Assembly (NCBI GenBank): GCA_036279975.1
Contig: DASURP010000074.1
Span: 1 to 64,000 of the forward strand
Direction: 5' to 3'
Length of the DNA: 64,000 bases
DNA from: 66-474 sp036279975
GTDB lineage: Bacteria; Pseudomonadota; Gammaproteobacteria; Xanthomonadales; Rhodanobacteraceae
The notes below the pieces were generated by a model. The model ran no database searches. It saw only the letters and a list, made by a program, of their open reading frames with translations, and was not told the DNA's origin. Every line of letters begins with the position of its first letter. Position 1 is the stretch's first letter. The position numbers were made by a program, and so were the translations under genes. Shown in pieces: positions 38,489-47,531 of this stretch.

Positions 38489-40756
38489 TCATCCGCCGTG
38501 GGTTTGCGCCACTTTCCGGATGTTCGCGGTGGCATCGAGGCTTCGCGCGATGCGCCGGGCGACCGCCGGGTCCGGCACGTAGTCGATGTCGTCCGCGCGC
38601 ATTTGTGCGACGAACGGCCGAGGCTGGTAGCCGATTGCCGATAAGCGTGCCAGCAAGGGCATCGCCTGGGCCTTGTCGTCGTTTGCAAGCAGGGCTTCCG
38701 CCAGCAGCGCGATGTCGCGCGGATCGTCCGGGTGCGGTGCGGCCGCTTGCATCCGCGTCAACGCCTGTCGCCGGAGTTTGTCTGCGGTGGCCGTGTCGCC
38801 GCGTCGAGCTGCGAGTTGGCCCAACAACAGTTCGGCGGCCGCCGCGATCCTGACCAGGCTGGCCTTGGGCGCACCGCCCGCAAGCAGCTTGCGCGCGGTG
38901 TCGTCTGCTTCGCTCGCGTGTGTCCTTGCGATATCCGCTTGGCCATGTGCCTTGGCGAAGCGCGCGCTGGCCAGTTGCGCAACAGCGAGGTCGCGTCGCC
39001 AGTTTGCCTGGCTTGGGTCGGCGTGCACCAGTTGTTGCAGTGTCGCGAGCGACACCTTGAACCATTGGTCGGCCTGCGCGGGATCGCCTTGCGCCCACAC
39101 CAGTTGCGCGGCCAGCAGCCGTGAATAGAAGTAAGTCTCCTTCCAGGCTTTGTGGCTGGGGTCGAATGCCATCTGCGCCTTGCCTATCCCGAGCGCCGCG
39201 TCGATGAACTTGCGCGCCGCCCGCGTTTGCCCCGCAAGCGCGAGGGTACGCGCCAGGATCGCATCGCCAATCAGCAATTGCTGACGCATCTGCCGGTCTT
39301 GCGGCTGCTTGGCCACGACGTCGCGAAGTATGTGTTGTTCCTCGAGATAACCGTCGATGGCCTGGTCGAGGTGGCCGCGCATCAACGCAACGGTGGCAAG
39401 GTTGTCGTGGGCGTCACCCAAGGCGTTGCGCCATAGGACATCATCCGGGTGTGCCGCCACCATGCGTTGGCAGAGCGCGAGGTCCCTGGCGTAGTAGCGG
39501 GAGGCGGCGTCAAGTTCCTTGCGCGCCTGGGCCACGTGGCCCAGGTTGTTGTAGGCGCCATCCAGGTTGTGCTGCACGTCGTTGTTCGAGGGTGCCAGCG
39601 CCGTCGCGCGTTCCAGCGCCGCGGCCGATTCCCTGAAGGCTTTTTCCGCGGGCCCGGACTTGCCCTCGTTCCAGTAGGCGAACCCGATCCACAACTGGTT
39701 CTCGGCGAAGGCGTTCTGGCGCAGCGGGTCGCCTGGTGACTGGTCGACGAGTTTCCGGTTCAGAAGCAGTGCTTGCCGGAAGGCGTCCATTGCTTTCGGC
39801 AAGCTGTGTTCCAAGTGCACCTCGCCGATCCGTTGCAGGGCCTTGGCGCGTTGTGCGAGTTCGGTGTCATTGACATCGGAGGGCGGCAACGACTTGAAGT
39901 ACGCCATCGCCTTGTCGTCCACCGCGCGCAGCACGTCAAGCCTGTCGAGGGCGCGCAGTTTGGTGGTGAGGTCGCCCAGCATGAAATCGACCAGATCCTC
40001 GGCCTGCTTCTGCCGGCGTTCGGCGGCCTGCTTTGCGACCACGGCCTCGTGTTGCGCGATCACGGCGCGGTGACGCGAAACCAGCGCGAAGATTCCCAGC
40101 ACGATGGTCACCGCCATCACGCACATGGCGAGCGCGGTAATCGCGGTCATGCGGCGAATGCGTCGCTGCTGCTCGCGCTGCTTCAGCGCATCGAAGCCGA
40201 CGTCCAGCATGCCGGCGATCAGTTTCAGCCTGGCGTTGGGCTTGCCGTCCTTGCCGGGGCGCGCATCGGCGGCGATGGGCTCGGCGCGCTCGGTTGCCAG
40301 TTGTCCGTTCGTGTCGAGTTGGAAACGCAACGCCGGACAGAAGCATTCCTCGACCTCCCGCCCGGCCAGGGCCGTGGCGTTGGGTTCGCCGTCCACGATC
40401 AGGCAGAAAATGCGGCCGGCGCGGCCCATGCGTTTGTACGCCAGTACTTCCTCGTTGACCCAGCGCGAGGTGGCCGACGCCGGCGAGCAGATCACGACCA
40501 GGTTTTCCGATTGCGCCAGCGCCTCGTTGACCTTGCGGCCGAGTTCGGCGGCGCTGGCGAGTTCCTCGCGGTCACGGAAGACCGGGTTCAACCGGCGCGG
40601 GATCGTGCCGTGCGCGGTCAGCTTGCGCACCAGCCGCGAGGGCACCCGCCAGGTTTCAAGCGAACGGTGCAGCCAGTCGGCCCACGCCTTGTCGCGGTGG
40701 CTGTAGCTGATGAAGGCGCGATAGGTGAACGCCCGCTGGGCCACGGGTTCCGGCAT
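38489..40756 (-). CDS. TIR-TM-TPR protein (copy 1)
   Basis: A 755-residue protein. The TIR domain (about 12-150) begins RAFISYSHRDKAWADWLH. The box SPASATSRWVNEEV contains W99 and E102/E103, matching the WxxxE region that holds the catalytic Glu of NAD-cleaving TIRs. A linker (EPIAADARPGKDGK to LKQREQ) leads to one membrane helix (about 204-226). A coiled coil and many TPR-like helices follow to the end (about 280-750). Predicted topology puts TIR in the cytoplasm and TPR on the far side, or the reverse. GAGG lies seven bases before the ATG. It is 58 bases after the 138-residue gene. Confidence 0.85.
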   Translation of the reverse strand: MPEPVAQRAFTYRAFISYSHRDKAWADWLHRSLETWRVPSRLVRKLTAHGTIPRRLNPVFRDREELASAAELGRKVNEALAQSENLVVICSPASATSRWVNEEVLAYKRMGRAGRIFCLIVDGEPNATALAGREVEECFCPALRFQLDTNGQLATERAEPIAADARPGKDGKPNARLKLIAGMLDVGFDALKQREQQRRIRRMTAITALAMCVMAVTIVLGIFALVSRHRAVIAQHEAVVAKQAAERRQKQAEDLVDFMLGDLTTKLRALDRLDVLRAVDDKAMAYFKSLPPSDVNDTELAQRAKALQRIGEVHLEHSLPKAMDAFRQALLLNRKLVDQSPGDPLRQNAFAENQLWIGFAYWNEGKSGPAEKAFRESAAALERATALAPSNNDVQHNLDGAYNNLGHVAQARKELDAASRYYARDLALCQRMVAAHPDDVLWRNALGDAHDNLATVALMRGHLDQAIDGYLEEQHILRDVVAKQPQDRQMRQQLLIGDAILARTLALAGQTRAARKFIDAALGIGKAQMAFDPSHKAWKETYFYSRLLAAQLVWAQGDPAQADQWFKVSLATLQQLVHADPSQANWRRDLAVAQLASARFAKAHGQADIARTHASEADDTARKLLAGGAPKASLVRIAAAAELLLGQLAARRGDTATADKLRRQALTRMQAAAPHPDDPRDIALLAEALLANDDKAQAMPLLARLSAIGYQPRPFVAQMRADDIDYVPDPAVARRIARSLDATANIRKVAQTHGG

Positions 40757-40814
40757 GGCTCTGCCTCGTCATTCGTGATTTTTGATGTCTGTCTGCCATC
40801 CGTGCCACACGCGA

Positions 40815-41231
40815 TCACATGATGGACGGTTGCCTGTTGATGATCGGGGGATCGCAGGGGACGGTGGCATTGCCGTTGCCGGTGTCGATGACGTTGACCT
40901 TGTAGTTCGCATTGATGGCCGAGGTGTTTTTGTCATTGATCACCCGCGTTCCTGTGGCGTTGCCGTGCGTGCTGAGCTGGGGGTCATTGGCGTTGTCGCC
41001 GGTAAAGGTGATCGTGCCGATCTGATACTGGCTGGCGGCGATCAAGCTAAGGGTGATCGCGGCGTTGCCGTTGCCGATCGTGCAGGTCACCTTGCCGTTG
41101 TTACTGTCCCGGTCTCCGCCGGTGTACCGGTAGCTATAGGTCTGGCCGTTGGAGGCCGTGGTATCGGTCCATCCATCACCGCTCGACGCGGAGTTGCGGA
41201 CATCGAGTGAAACACCGTTGGGATTGGGCAT
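40815..41231 (-). CDS. Small Asn/Gly/Thr-rich protein in the TIR locus (possible DP-EP-like)
   Basis: A 138-residue protein of unknown function, with no signal peptide or membrane helix. It is rich in Asn, Gly, Thr and Ser. Its C-terminus NYKVNVIDTGNGNATVPCDP followed by PIINR recalls the ending of DP-EP family proteins, small beta-rich proteins of unknown role; this match is from memory. Two 60-base lines inside it are about 60-63 % GC by my count, against about 72 % in a secA line, which fits recent acquisition. GGAG lies eight bases before the ATG. It is 72 bases after the second TIR gene. Confidence 0.75.
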   Translation of the reverse strand: MPNPNGVSLDVRNSASSGDGWTDTTASNGQTYSYRYTGGDRDSNNGKVTCTIGNGNAAITLSLIAASQYQIGTITFTGDNANDPQLSTHGNATGTRVINDKNTSAINANYKVNVIDTGNGNATVPCDPPIINRQPSIM

Positions 41232-41303
41232 GTTCTTGTCTCCAGTTGGCGATGGCCGTTCCGGCCGGATAAGGCGGGTGCGCGACCCGCCGGCTTTGCG
41301 ACA

Positions 41304-43529
41304 TCATTCGATGCTGGCTCTGGCAGGCGGCTTGTTGCGCGCGAGCGGATCCGGTGTGACGGGCCATGGCCTCAAGGGCACGTAGCCGGCAGCGGTCAGG
41401 CGCTGCAGGTGAGGAGCCGCCTCGGTTCCGCGCCCGAGCAACAGCAATACGCGCACCAGGAGGTCGAGGTGGTTGAACGCGATCTTCTGCTTCGAATCGG
41501 CGACCAGCAATTCGTACGCTTCGTCCCATGCGCGGCTGGCCGCGCCGGCCTGTCCCCTGCGCTGCGCGATCTCGCCTTGCAGTAGCCGGGCCTGCGCGAA
41601 CTGCAGGCGCAAGTCCTCATCCTGCTTGCCCTTCCAGGCCGGCTCGAGCAGTGCGAGCGAGTTTGCAGCGCTCCTGGCGGCAGCGTTGGTGTCTCCGCGC
41701 GACAGCGCCAGCAGTGCAAGCTGGTTGCGCGCATGCACCAGGCTTGTCAACACGCGCTGGCTGGCGGGATCCTTGGCGTGGGCCGCGACCAGCAGCGCTG
41801 CGGCCACGGCGGCCTCCCGGGCTGCCTTGCGGGGCTCATCCGCGGCGTCCAGCTCCGACTGCGAGAGGCGGCGTTGGGCCAGTGCCACGCGCCAGTCGTT
41901 GTTTTCCGGATCCTGCGCATACAGGGCTGCGGCGATCGCGATGGCCGCAGCGAGGTTGTCGCGAGCCGACGCCAAGTGACCACGTTGCGTTTGCGCATAG
42001 GCAAGCCAACCCAACGCATAGACGCTGTATTCCTTCCAGTTGGCGTTGCCCGGTTCGGCGGCCATGTTCTGCTTGAGGTCCTGCACGTTCTCGGAGAAAT
42101 AGTTCTCGGCGGCCTCGAGCCGGCCTTGCTCGAGTGCCAGGCTGCCCAGCCAGGAAACAACGTTGGCGGCCTCGGAGAGGAGCTGCGGATCGCCGGGATG
42201 TTGCTCGAGCCAGACGTGGTACAGCGCGAGCTGCTCATGCATGCTGTGTTCCGCCTGGTCCGTGCGCCCCATCCGTTTGTCCATGGCGGCAACGGCCTGC
42301 AGCCCGTAGGCTACCTCCTTCTGCCACGCGAACTCGTGGCGATCCATCGCGGCCAGTTTCACCGCGCTGGCGTAGTAGCTCTTGAACAGGGTCTCCGCGG
42401 TGGCGTTGTCGCCTTGCTGCATGGCGGCGAAGCCGACCCAGTACTCGGCCTGGGCCCTGTCGAACAGCCGGTTCCCATTTTGCGGATCGCGCTCGTACAG
42501 GGCGCTGGTGCGCCTGAGTGCCTCGCGAAAACCGGCCATCGACTCGACGAGCTCGCCCTTGGCGAGGCGCACCTGGCCGATATCCATCAGCAAACGCGCT
42601 TGTTGCTCCAGTGCAGTGTCAGTGAGGTCGCGTGGCTTGAGGGTGGCGAAATAGGCGGTGGCCTTGTCGTCGACCGAGCGCATCAGGTCGAGGCGTCCGA
42701 CCGTTGACAGTTTCTTGCGCAGGTCGCCGAGCATGAAGCCGAGGATGTCCTCGGCTTGCACCTGGCGGCGCTTGGCGTCGTCGCGCGCGACCACCGCGGC
42801 CCGTTCGGAGACCTCGGCCTGGCGTTCGGCGAGCACCGCGTGGTGGCGCGAAACCAGCGCGAAGATCGCCAGCACGATGGTCACGGTCATGACGGCCAGC
42901 GCCAGCGTGGCGACCATCGCCAGGCGCCGCAGCTTGCGATGTTGTTCGCGCTGCTTGAGCGTGTCGTAGCCGACGCCCAGCATGCCGGCGATGAGTTTCA
43001 GCCTGGCGTTGGCCTTGCCGTCCTTGTCCGGGCGCGCGTCGGCGGCAATCGGTTCGGCCTTGTCGCGGGTCGGTTGTCCGCTCGCGTCCACGTTGAGACG
43101 CAACGCAGGGCAGAAGCATTCCTCGGCCGCGCGTTCAGGGATGTCACTGACGAAGGGTTCACCCGCGACGATCAGGCAACGGATACGGCCGCTGTGGCCC
43201 AGCGACTTGTACGTCATGACCTCCTCGTTCACCCAGCGCGAGGCAGCCGCCGCCGGCGAGCAAATGACGATCAGGCATTCCGACCTCGCCAGCGCGGTCT
43301 TTATCTCGCGGTCAAGGTCGCTGGCAGTCGCCAATTCGTCGCGGTCGCGGAAGACCGGATTCAATCGGCGCGGGACGGTGCCGTGCAGCGTCGTGGTACC
43401 GACGAGTCGCGGGGGGACGCGATAGGACTCGATCGACCGGTGCAGCCAGTCCGCCCACGCCTTGTCGCGATGGCTGTAGCTGATGAAGGCGCGGTAGGTG
43501 AAACCGGAATCGGTCGACGACTCTGACAC
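41304..43529 (-). CDS. TIR-TM-TPR protein (copy 2)
   Basis: A 741-residue paralogue of the other TIR protein. Residues 1-230 align with copy 1 without a gap: RAFISYSHRDKAWADWLH, SPAAAASRWVNEEV (W99, E102/E103), EECFCPALR, the IAADARPDKDGK linker and the membrane helix (about 204-226) fall at identical positions. The TPR-like part (about 240-741) is much more diverged. The GTG start at 43529 has AGGGGG six bases upstream and gives the same N-terminal length as copy 1. It is the first gene of the locus, so its promoter should lie in 43530-43760, which contains an AT-rich patch near 43640-43690. Confidence 0.85.
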   Translation of the reverse strand: MSESSTDSGFTYRAFISYSHRDKAWADWLHRSIESYRVPPRLVGTTTLHGTVPRRLNPVFRDRDELATASDLDREIKTALARSECLIVICSPAAAASRWVNEEVMTYKSLGHSGRIRCLIVAGEPFVSDIPERAAEECFCPALRLNVDASGQPTRDKAEPIAADARPDKDGKANARLKLIAGMLGVGYDTLKQREQHRKLRRLAMVATLALAVMTVTIVLAIFALVSRHHAVLAERQAEVSERAAVVARDDAKRRQVQAEDILGFMLGDLRKKLSTVGRLDLMRSVDDKATAYFATLKPRDLTDTALEQQARLLMDIGQVRLAKGELVESMAGFREALRRTSALYERDPQNGNRLFDRAQAEYWVGFAAMQQGDNATAETLFKSYYASAVKLAAMDRHEFAWQKEVAYGLQAVAAMDKRMGRTDQAEHSMHEQLALYHVWLEQHPGDPQLLSEAANVVSWLGSLALEQGRLEAAENYFSENVQDLKQNMAAEPGNANWKEYSVYALGWLAYAQTQRGHLASARDNLAAAIAIAAALYAQDPENNDWRVALAQRRLSQSELDAADEPRKAAREAAVAAALLVAAHAKDPASQRVLTSLVHARNQLALLALSRGDTNAAARSAANSLALLEPAWKGKQDEDLRLQFAQARLLQGEIAQRRGQAGAASRAWDEAYELLVADSKQKIAFNHLDLLVRVLLLLGRGTEAAPHLQRLTAAGYVPLRPWPVTPDPLARNKPPARASIE

Positions 43530-43760
43530 GCAACGCCCCCTGCCGAATCTTGTCCGGGGAACGCTCGCCGGGGCAGGAAACCGGGGAATCCCGGGGCCCG
43601 GTCGCGGCAGGCATCGTGAGCCTATCACCAAGTGTGAAGCAAGTCACACGATTGCCTGAATGGTCTTTGTAAATCATGTATTTGTGGATCGGAATAGCGC
43701 ATGACCGTCGCGTTGAACCAGCCTGGCCCCCGGGGCGGTTTTTGCTCTCCTGCTGCTGCG

Positions 43761-44246
43761 CTACCCGATGTGTTTGGTCATGCGCAGCAGCTCGGTTGCG
43801 AAGCCGACGCGTTCGTACAACGCGCGCGCGCGGGCGTTGCCGGGGAACACCGCAAGGCTGATCAGTTTGCAGCGATTGTCTTTGGCCCAGGCCTCGGTGT
43901 GCTCCAGCATGGCGCGGCCCAGGCCGCGACCGTCGTGTCCCCCCGCGACCGCGAGGTCCGAGACATGGCACGCGCGCGCACCCGAAAGGAAATCCCGTTG
44001 CACCTGCAGGTGCAGGAAACCGCTGCGTTGTCCGTCCGCGTCTTCGGCAATAAAAAAATGGTCGCCGGGCGGGGCCTCGCGCAAGGCGCGTTCGATGTCG
44101 GCGCGGATCGCGGCGAGCGCATCGCGCTTGCGCCGGCCCTTGGGCAGGTCGAAGGAAACGAAACGTGGCGCCAAGGAAAGGATGAAATCCCCGTCTTCGG
44201 AGGTGGCGGGGCGGATCTTGAAAGAGGGTCGGCGTGGCTTCGGCAC
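43761..44246 (-). CDS. GNAT family N-acetyltransferase
   Basis: A 161-residue acetyl-CoA-dependent transferase. The acetyl-CoA loop GGHDGRGLGRAML lies near residues 102-114, preceded by the strand CHVSDLAVA and followed by LISLAVFPGNARARALYERVGF. The acceptor is unknown. It stands between the TIR locus and a repeat element, transcribed in the same direction as both neighbours. ATG at 44246; the Shine-Dalgarno is unclear. Confidence 0.87.
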   Translation of the reverse strand: MPKPRRPSFKIRPATSEDGDFILSLAPRFVSFDLPKGRRKRDALAAIRADIERALREAPPGDHFFIAEDADGQRSGFLHLQVQRDFLSGARACHVSDLAVAGGHDGRGLGRAMLEHTEAWAKDNRCKLISLAVFPGNARARALYERVGFATELLRMTKHIG

Positions 44247-44262
44247 AACGGGGGCCTTTCAT

Positions 44263-44371
44263 TCGTCATTCCGGGGCTGCCCCGGCTTGCCGCGAGCAGC
44301 CCCTGGAGTCGGTTCTGATGACCCGGGAAACCGCTTTCGGGTTCGACCCTGCGGCCGCCCCGGAATGACGA
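44263..44371. repeat. 109-bp element with 15-bp perfect inverted ends
   Basis: TCGTCATTCCGGGGC (44263-44277) and GCCCCGGAATGACGA (44357-44371) are exact reverse complements around 79 bases. The end sequence recurs at 6492-6504. It looks like a small mobile repeat (a REP doublet or MITE-like unit) without a coding region. Confidence 0.6.
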
Positions 44372-44408
44372 GTATGTACCGGAACGTCGAGTACGTGATG
44401 TCCGGGGA

Positions 44409-46208
44409 TCAATTGGCCCCGAACAACGCATCCGGCATCGCCAGCACGCTGTCGGCACCGGCCTGCATCGCGGCAAGGTGGCTGCGGGTGCGCGGCAGGA
44501 CGCGCTCGAAATAGAAGCGCGCGGTCAGGCGCTTGGCCTGCTTGAAGTCGTCGGATTGCCTCGACGCATCCGCCGCGGCCACGCTGCGCGCCCATGCCCA
44601 GGCCAGCGCGACGTAGCCGGAATAGAACAGGTAATCGACCGACGCTGCACCGATTTCGTCGGGGTTCGACAGTGCGCGCTTGCCGATGGCCCGGGTCGCT
44701 TCTGCCCATTCCTGCGCCAGCGCCGAGAGTGCGGGAATGAAATCCTTGACGGCCGGATCGTTCGCATGTTCTGCGCAGAACGCAGTGAGGCCCTGCAGGA
44801 ACAACTCGAGGCCTGCGCCGCGCAGCTGGATGACCTTGCGTCCCAGCAGGTCCAGCGCCTGGATGCCGGTGGTGCCCTCGTAGATCGTGGTGATGCGCGC
44901 GTCGCGCGCGTACTGTTCCATGCCCTGTTCGACGATGTAGCCGTGTCCACCGTAAATCTGCAGCGCGAGGCTGGTGCATTCGTTGGCGTTCTCGGTGAGC
45001 AATGCCTTGACGATCGGGGTCAGGAACGACACCAGCGCTTCGACGCGCTTCACTTCATCCGCGTCCTGCGAGCGGTGCTGGATGTCCACCAGGGTCGCCG
45101 CGTACAGTCCCAGCGCACGGCCGCCCTCGATCAGCGCCTTCTGGGTCAGCAGCATGCGCCGGATGTCGCCGTGCACGATCAGCGGATCGGCCGGCTTGTC
45201 GGGGAACTTCGCGCCCGACAGCGCGCGCATCTGCAGGCGTTCGCGTGCGTAGGACAACGCGTTCTGGTACGCGCGTTCGGAAAGCGCCAGGCCTTGCAAG
45301 CCAACCGCGAGGCGTGCGGTGTTCATCATGGTGAACATCGCATTCAGGCCCTTGTTGGCCTCGCCGATCAGCCAGCCTTGCGCGCCGTCGAAGTTCATCA
45401 CGCAGGTGGCCGACCCTTTCAGGCCCATCTTGTGTTCGATCGCGCCGCAACGCAGCGTGTTGCGTTCGCCCGGCTTGCCGTCCTTGCCGACCTTGAACTT
45501 GGGCACGATGAAAAGGGAAATGCCCTTCACGCCCCTGGGCGCGTCAGGCAGGCGCGCCAGCACCAGGTGCACGATGTTGCCGGTGAAGTCGTGCTCGCCC
45601 GCGGTGATGAAGATCTTGGTGCCGCTGATCGCGTGGCTGCCGTCGGGGTTGGGTTCGGCGCGGGTTTTCAAAAGGCCGAGGTCGGAACCGCAGTGCGGTT
45701 CGGTCAGGCACATCGTGCCGGTCCACGCGCCCGAGACGATCGGTTTGAGGAAGGCTTCCTTCTGCCAGTCCTCGCCGTGCACGCGCAGGGCTTCGGTGGC
45801 GCCGTGCGAGAGCAGCGGATAGGTACCCCAGGCGAGGTTGGCCGAGTCGATCATTTCCTTGACCGGTGCGCCGATGGTTTCCGGCAGGCCTTGCCCGCCG
45901 AACTCTTCCGGCGCGGTCAGGCCGGCCCAGCCGCCTTCGACGTATTGCGCATAGGCGTGTTTGAAACCGGTGGGGGTGCGCACCTCGCCGGAGTCCTTGT
46001 CGAACGTGCAGCCTTCGCGATCGCCGATTTCGTTGAGCGGCGCGAGCACGGCCTGCGAAAATTTCGCGGCTTCTTCCAGCACCGCGTCGATCAGTTCGCG
46101 GTTGAGCCCTTCGCAGCCGGGCAGTTTCGCGAACAGCTTTTCGACTTCCAGCAGGTCGAAAAGATCGAAGCGGATGTCAGCGAGCGGGGCGGTGTAGTGG
46201 GTGGTCAT
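44409..46208 (-). CDS. Acyl-CoA dehydrogenase (long form, with C-terminal extra domain)
   Basis: An FAD-dependent dehydrogenase of fatty-acyl or related CoA thioesters, 599 residues, longer than the usual 380-400. The N-terminal, middle and catalytic regions are clear: TGTMCLTEPHCGSDLG, the FAD-binding TKIFITAGEHDF, and IYGGHGYIVEQGMEQYARDARI with YEGTTGIQALDLLGRK. The extra C-terminal domain is as in DmdC-like 3-methylmercaptopropionyl-CoA dehydrogenases and their many broad relatives. AAGGAG lies five bases before the ATG. The exact substrate is not known. Confidence 0.92.
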   Translation of the reverse strand: MTTHYTAPLADIRFDLFDLLEVEKLFAKLPGCEGLNRELIDAVLEEAAKFSQAVLAPLNEIGDREGCTFDKDSGEVRTPTGFKHAYAQYVEGGWAGLTAPEEFGGQGLPETIGAPVKEMIDSANLAWGTYPLLSHGATEALRVHGEDWQKEAFLKPIVSGAWTGTMCLTEPHCGSDLGLLKTRAEPNPDGSHAISGTKIFITAGEHDFTGNIVHLVLARLPDAPRGVKGISLFIVPKFKVGKDGKPGERNTLRCGAIEHKMGLKGSATCVMNFDGAQGWLIGEANKGLNAMFTMMNTARLAVGLQGLALSERAYQNALSYARERLQMRALSGAKFPDKPADPLIVHGDIRRMLLTQKALIEGGRALGLYAATLVDIQHRSQDADEVKRVEALVSFLTPIVKALLTENANECTSLALQIYGGHGYIVEQGMEQYARDARITTIYEGTTGIQALDLLGRKVIQLRGAGLELFLQGLTAFCAEHANDPAVKDFIPALSALAQEWAEATRAIGKRALSNPDEIGAASVDYLFYSGYVALAWAWARSVAAADASRQSDDFKQAKRLTARFYFERVLPRTRSHLAAMQAGADSVLAMPDALFGAN

Positions 46209-46260
46209 GCAGGCTCCTTGTATGGCGGTCGCGTGCAGGGCAGGCTCCTGCAGGTTGCCC

Positions 46261-46286
46261 GCGTAGGAGCGCGCCTGCGCGCGATC
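46261..46286. repeat. 'gtaggagcgcgc' REP-like repeat
   Basis: GCGTAGGAGCGCGCCTGCGC followed by GCGATC is one copy of a repeat found again at 56849-56969 and 60473-60498. It sits between the LEA-like lipoprotein gene and the acyl-CoA dehydrogenase gene. Confidence 0.6.
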
Positions 46287-46294
46287 CATTCGGG

Positions 46295-46792
46295 TCAACG
46301 CCAGATGTTCGAAACTCCCGGCACCGGTGAAATGTAACCCTTGTCGTCGAGCGGGAACGCTTGTGCGCTGCCCTTGCTGCCCTTGCCGACCGACAGCGTG
46401 CCTTTCAATTCGTACTGGATCGCGTTGTGCTTGGCCGCGGCCAACGCGGCTGTGCCGGTGGTGTCCGGCGTGAACGTGGCGGTGGCGATGTCGGCGTCCA
46501 TGGCCGGGATGTCGAGCGCGGGCGAGATCGCGACATGGCCGGCCGGCTTGCCGTCCAGGTCCAGGGACGCGTCGATCGCGTACACGTGCATGCCGGTGTC
46601 GTAACTGTAATTCTGGAAGCGCACCACCACCGCCCAGCTGCCATCGCTGTTGACGGTGAGTTGCTGGATGCTGGCGGTCGGCGGCTGCAGCTTGGTGCCG
46701 ACGCCGGTGCAGCCGGCAAGCAGCAGCGCTGCGCCCGCGAAAGCGCAGCCAAGCAACGCGCGTGGCAGGATTTTCGATGGACGTGCGGTCAT
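46295..46792 (-). CDS. LEA type 2/WHy-domain lipoprotein
   Basis: A 165-residue lipoprotein. The signal sequence ends in the lipobox LLAGC (Cys about 27). The mature part has one LEA_2/WHy-like beta domain (PPTASIQQLTVNSDGSWAV, FQNYSYDTGMHVYAIDASLD). Such proteins are linked to desiccation or osmotic tolerance, but most bacterial members are untested. GAGGA lies eight bases before the ATG. It is 40 bases downstream of modC on the same strand. Confidence 0.75.
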   Translation of the reverse strand: MTARPSKILPRALLGCAFAGAALLLAGCTGVGTKLQPPTASIQQLTVNSDGSWAVVVRFQNYSYDTGMHVYAIDASLDLDGKPAGHVAISPALDIPAMDADIATATFTPDTTGTAALAAAKHNAIQYELKGTLSVGKGSKGSAQAFPLDDKGYISPVPGVSNIWR

Positions 46793-46832
46793 CGAACGGT
46801 TCCTCGATGGGCAAGGCTGATCGAAGGATACT

Positions 46833-47531
46833 TTAACCCGTGGCGCGGGAGGCCGGCATGTCGAGTGGCCGTAGGGATGCCCTGAATACGCCGATCCCGT
46901 CGAGCGCCACCAGCCGGCCATCTTCGATGCGCGCGACGCTGTCGGCCAGCGCCACCACCTCCTCGGGCTGGTGGCTCACCAGGATGGTGGTGAGCGCGAG
47001 CCCGCGTTTGAGGCCGCGCAGGTGTTCGAGCACTTCTTCGCGCGCTTCGCGGTGCAGGTTTGCCAGCGGTTCGTCCAGCAACAGCGCATGCGGCTGGCGC
47101 AACAGCGCACGTCCGATCGCGACACGCCGGATCTGCCCGCCGGACAGTTGCCCGGGTTTGCGTTTCAGCAGCGCGGGCAGGTCGAGCAGCTGCACCACGT
47201 CGTCGAAGACCGTGGCGGTTGCCTTGCGCGCCATCCCGTAGCGCAGGTTTTCGCGCACGTCGAGGTGCGGGAACAGGCGCGCATCCTGGAACACCATGCC
47301 CAGGTTGCGCCGCGCCGTGGGTACGTCCACGTCCGTGGCGCTGTCGAAGAGCACGCGGCCGTCGATCACGATGCGTCCGCGACGGGGTTGCAGCAAGCCC
47401 GCGATCGCGAGCAGGGTCGAGGTCTTGCCGCAGCCGGACGGCCCGAACAGGGCCAGCGCGCGCGCGGGCGAGGCGACAGCGAGTTCCAGCGAGAATTCGC
47501 CGCGTTCGAGCGCGATGGAAAGTTCGATCAC
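46833..47531 (-). CDS. modC: Molybdate ABC transporter ATP-binding protein
   Basis: The ATPase of the molybdate importer, 232 residues. Walker A GPSGCGKTS, signature LSGGQIRRVAIGRALL, Walker B ALLLDEPLANL and the switch His in LVSHQPEEV are all intact. The protein stops after the ATPase domain and lacks the C-terminal MOP-type molybdate-binding domain of many ModC proteins. Its start overlaps the modB stop by four bases. Confidence 0.9.
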   Translation of the reverse strand: MIELSIALERGEFSLELAVASPARALALFGPSGCGKTSTLLAIAGLLQPRRGRIVIDGRVLFDSATDVDVPTARRNLGMVFQDARLFPHLDVRENLRYGMARKATATVFDDVVQLLDLPALLKRKPGQLSGGQIRRVAIGRALLRQPHALLLDEPLANLHREAREEVLEHLRGLKRGLALTTILVSHQPEEVVALADSVARIEDGRLVALDGIGVFRASLRPLDMPASRATG

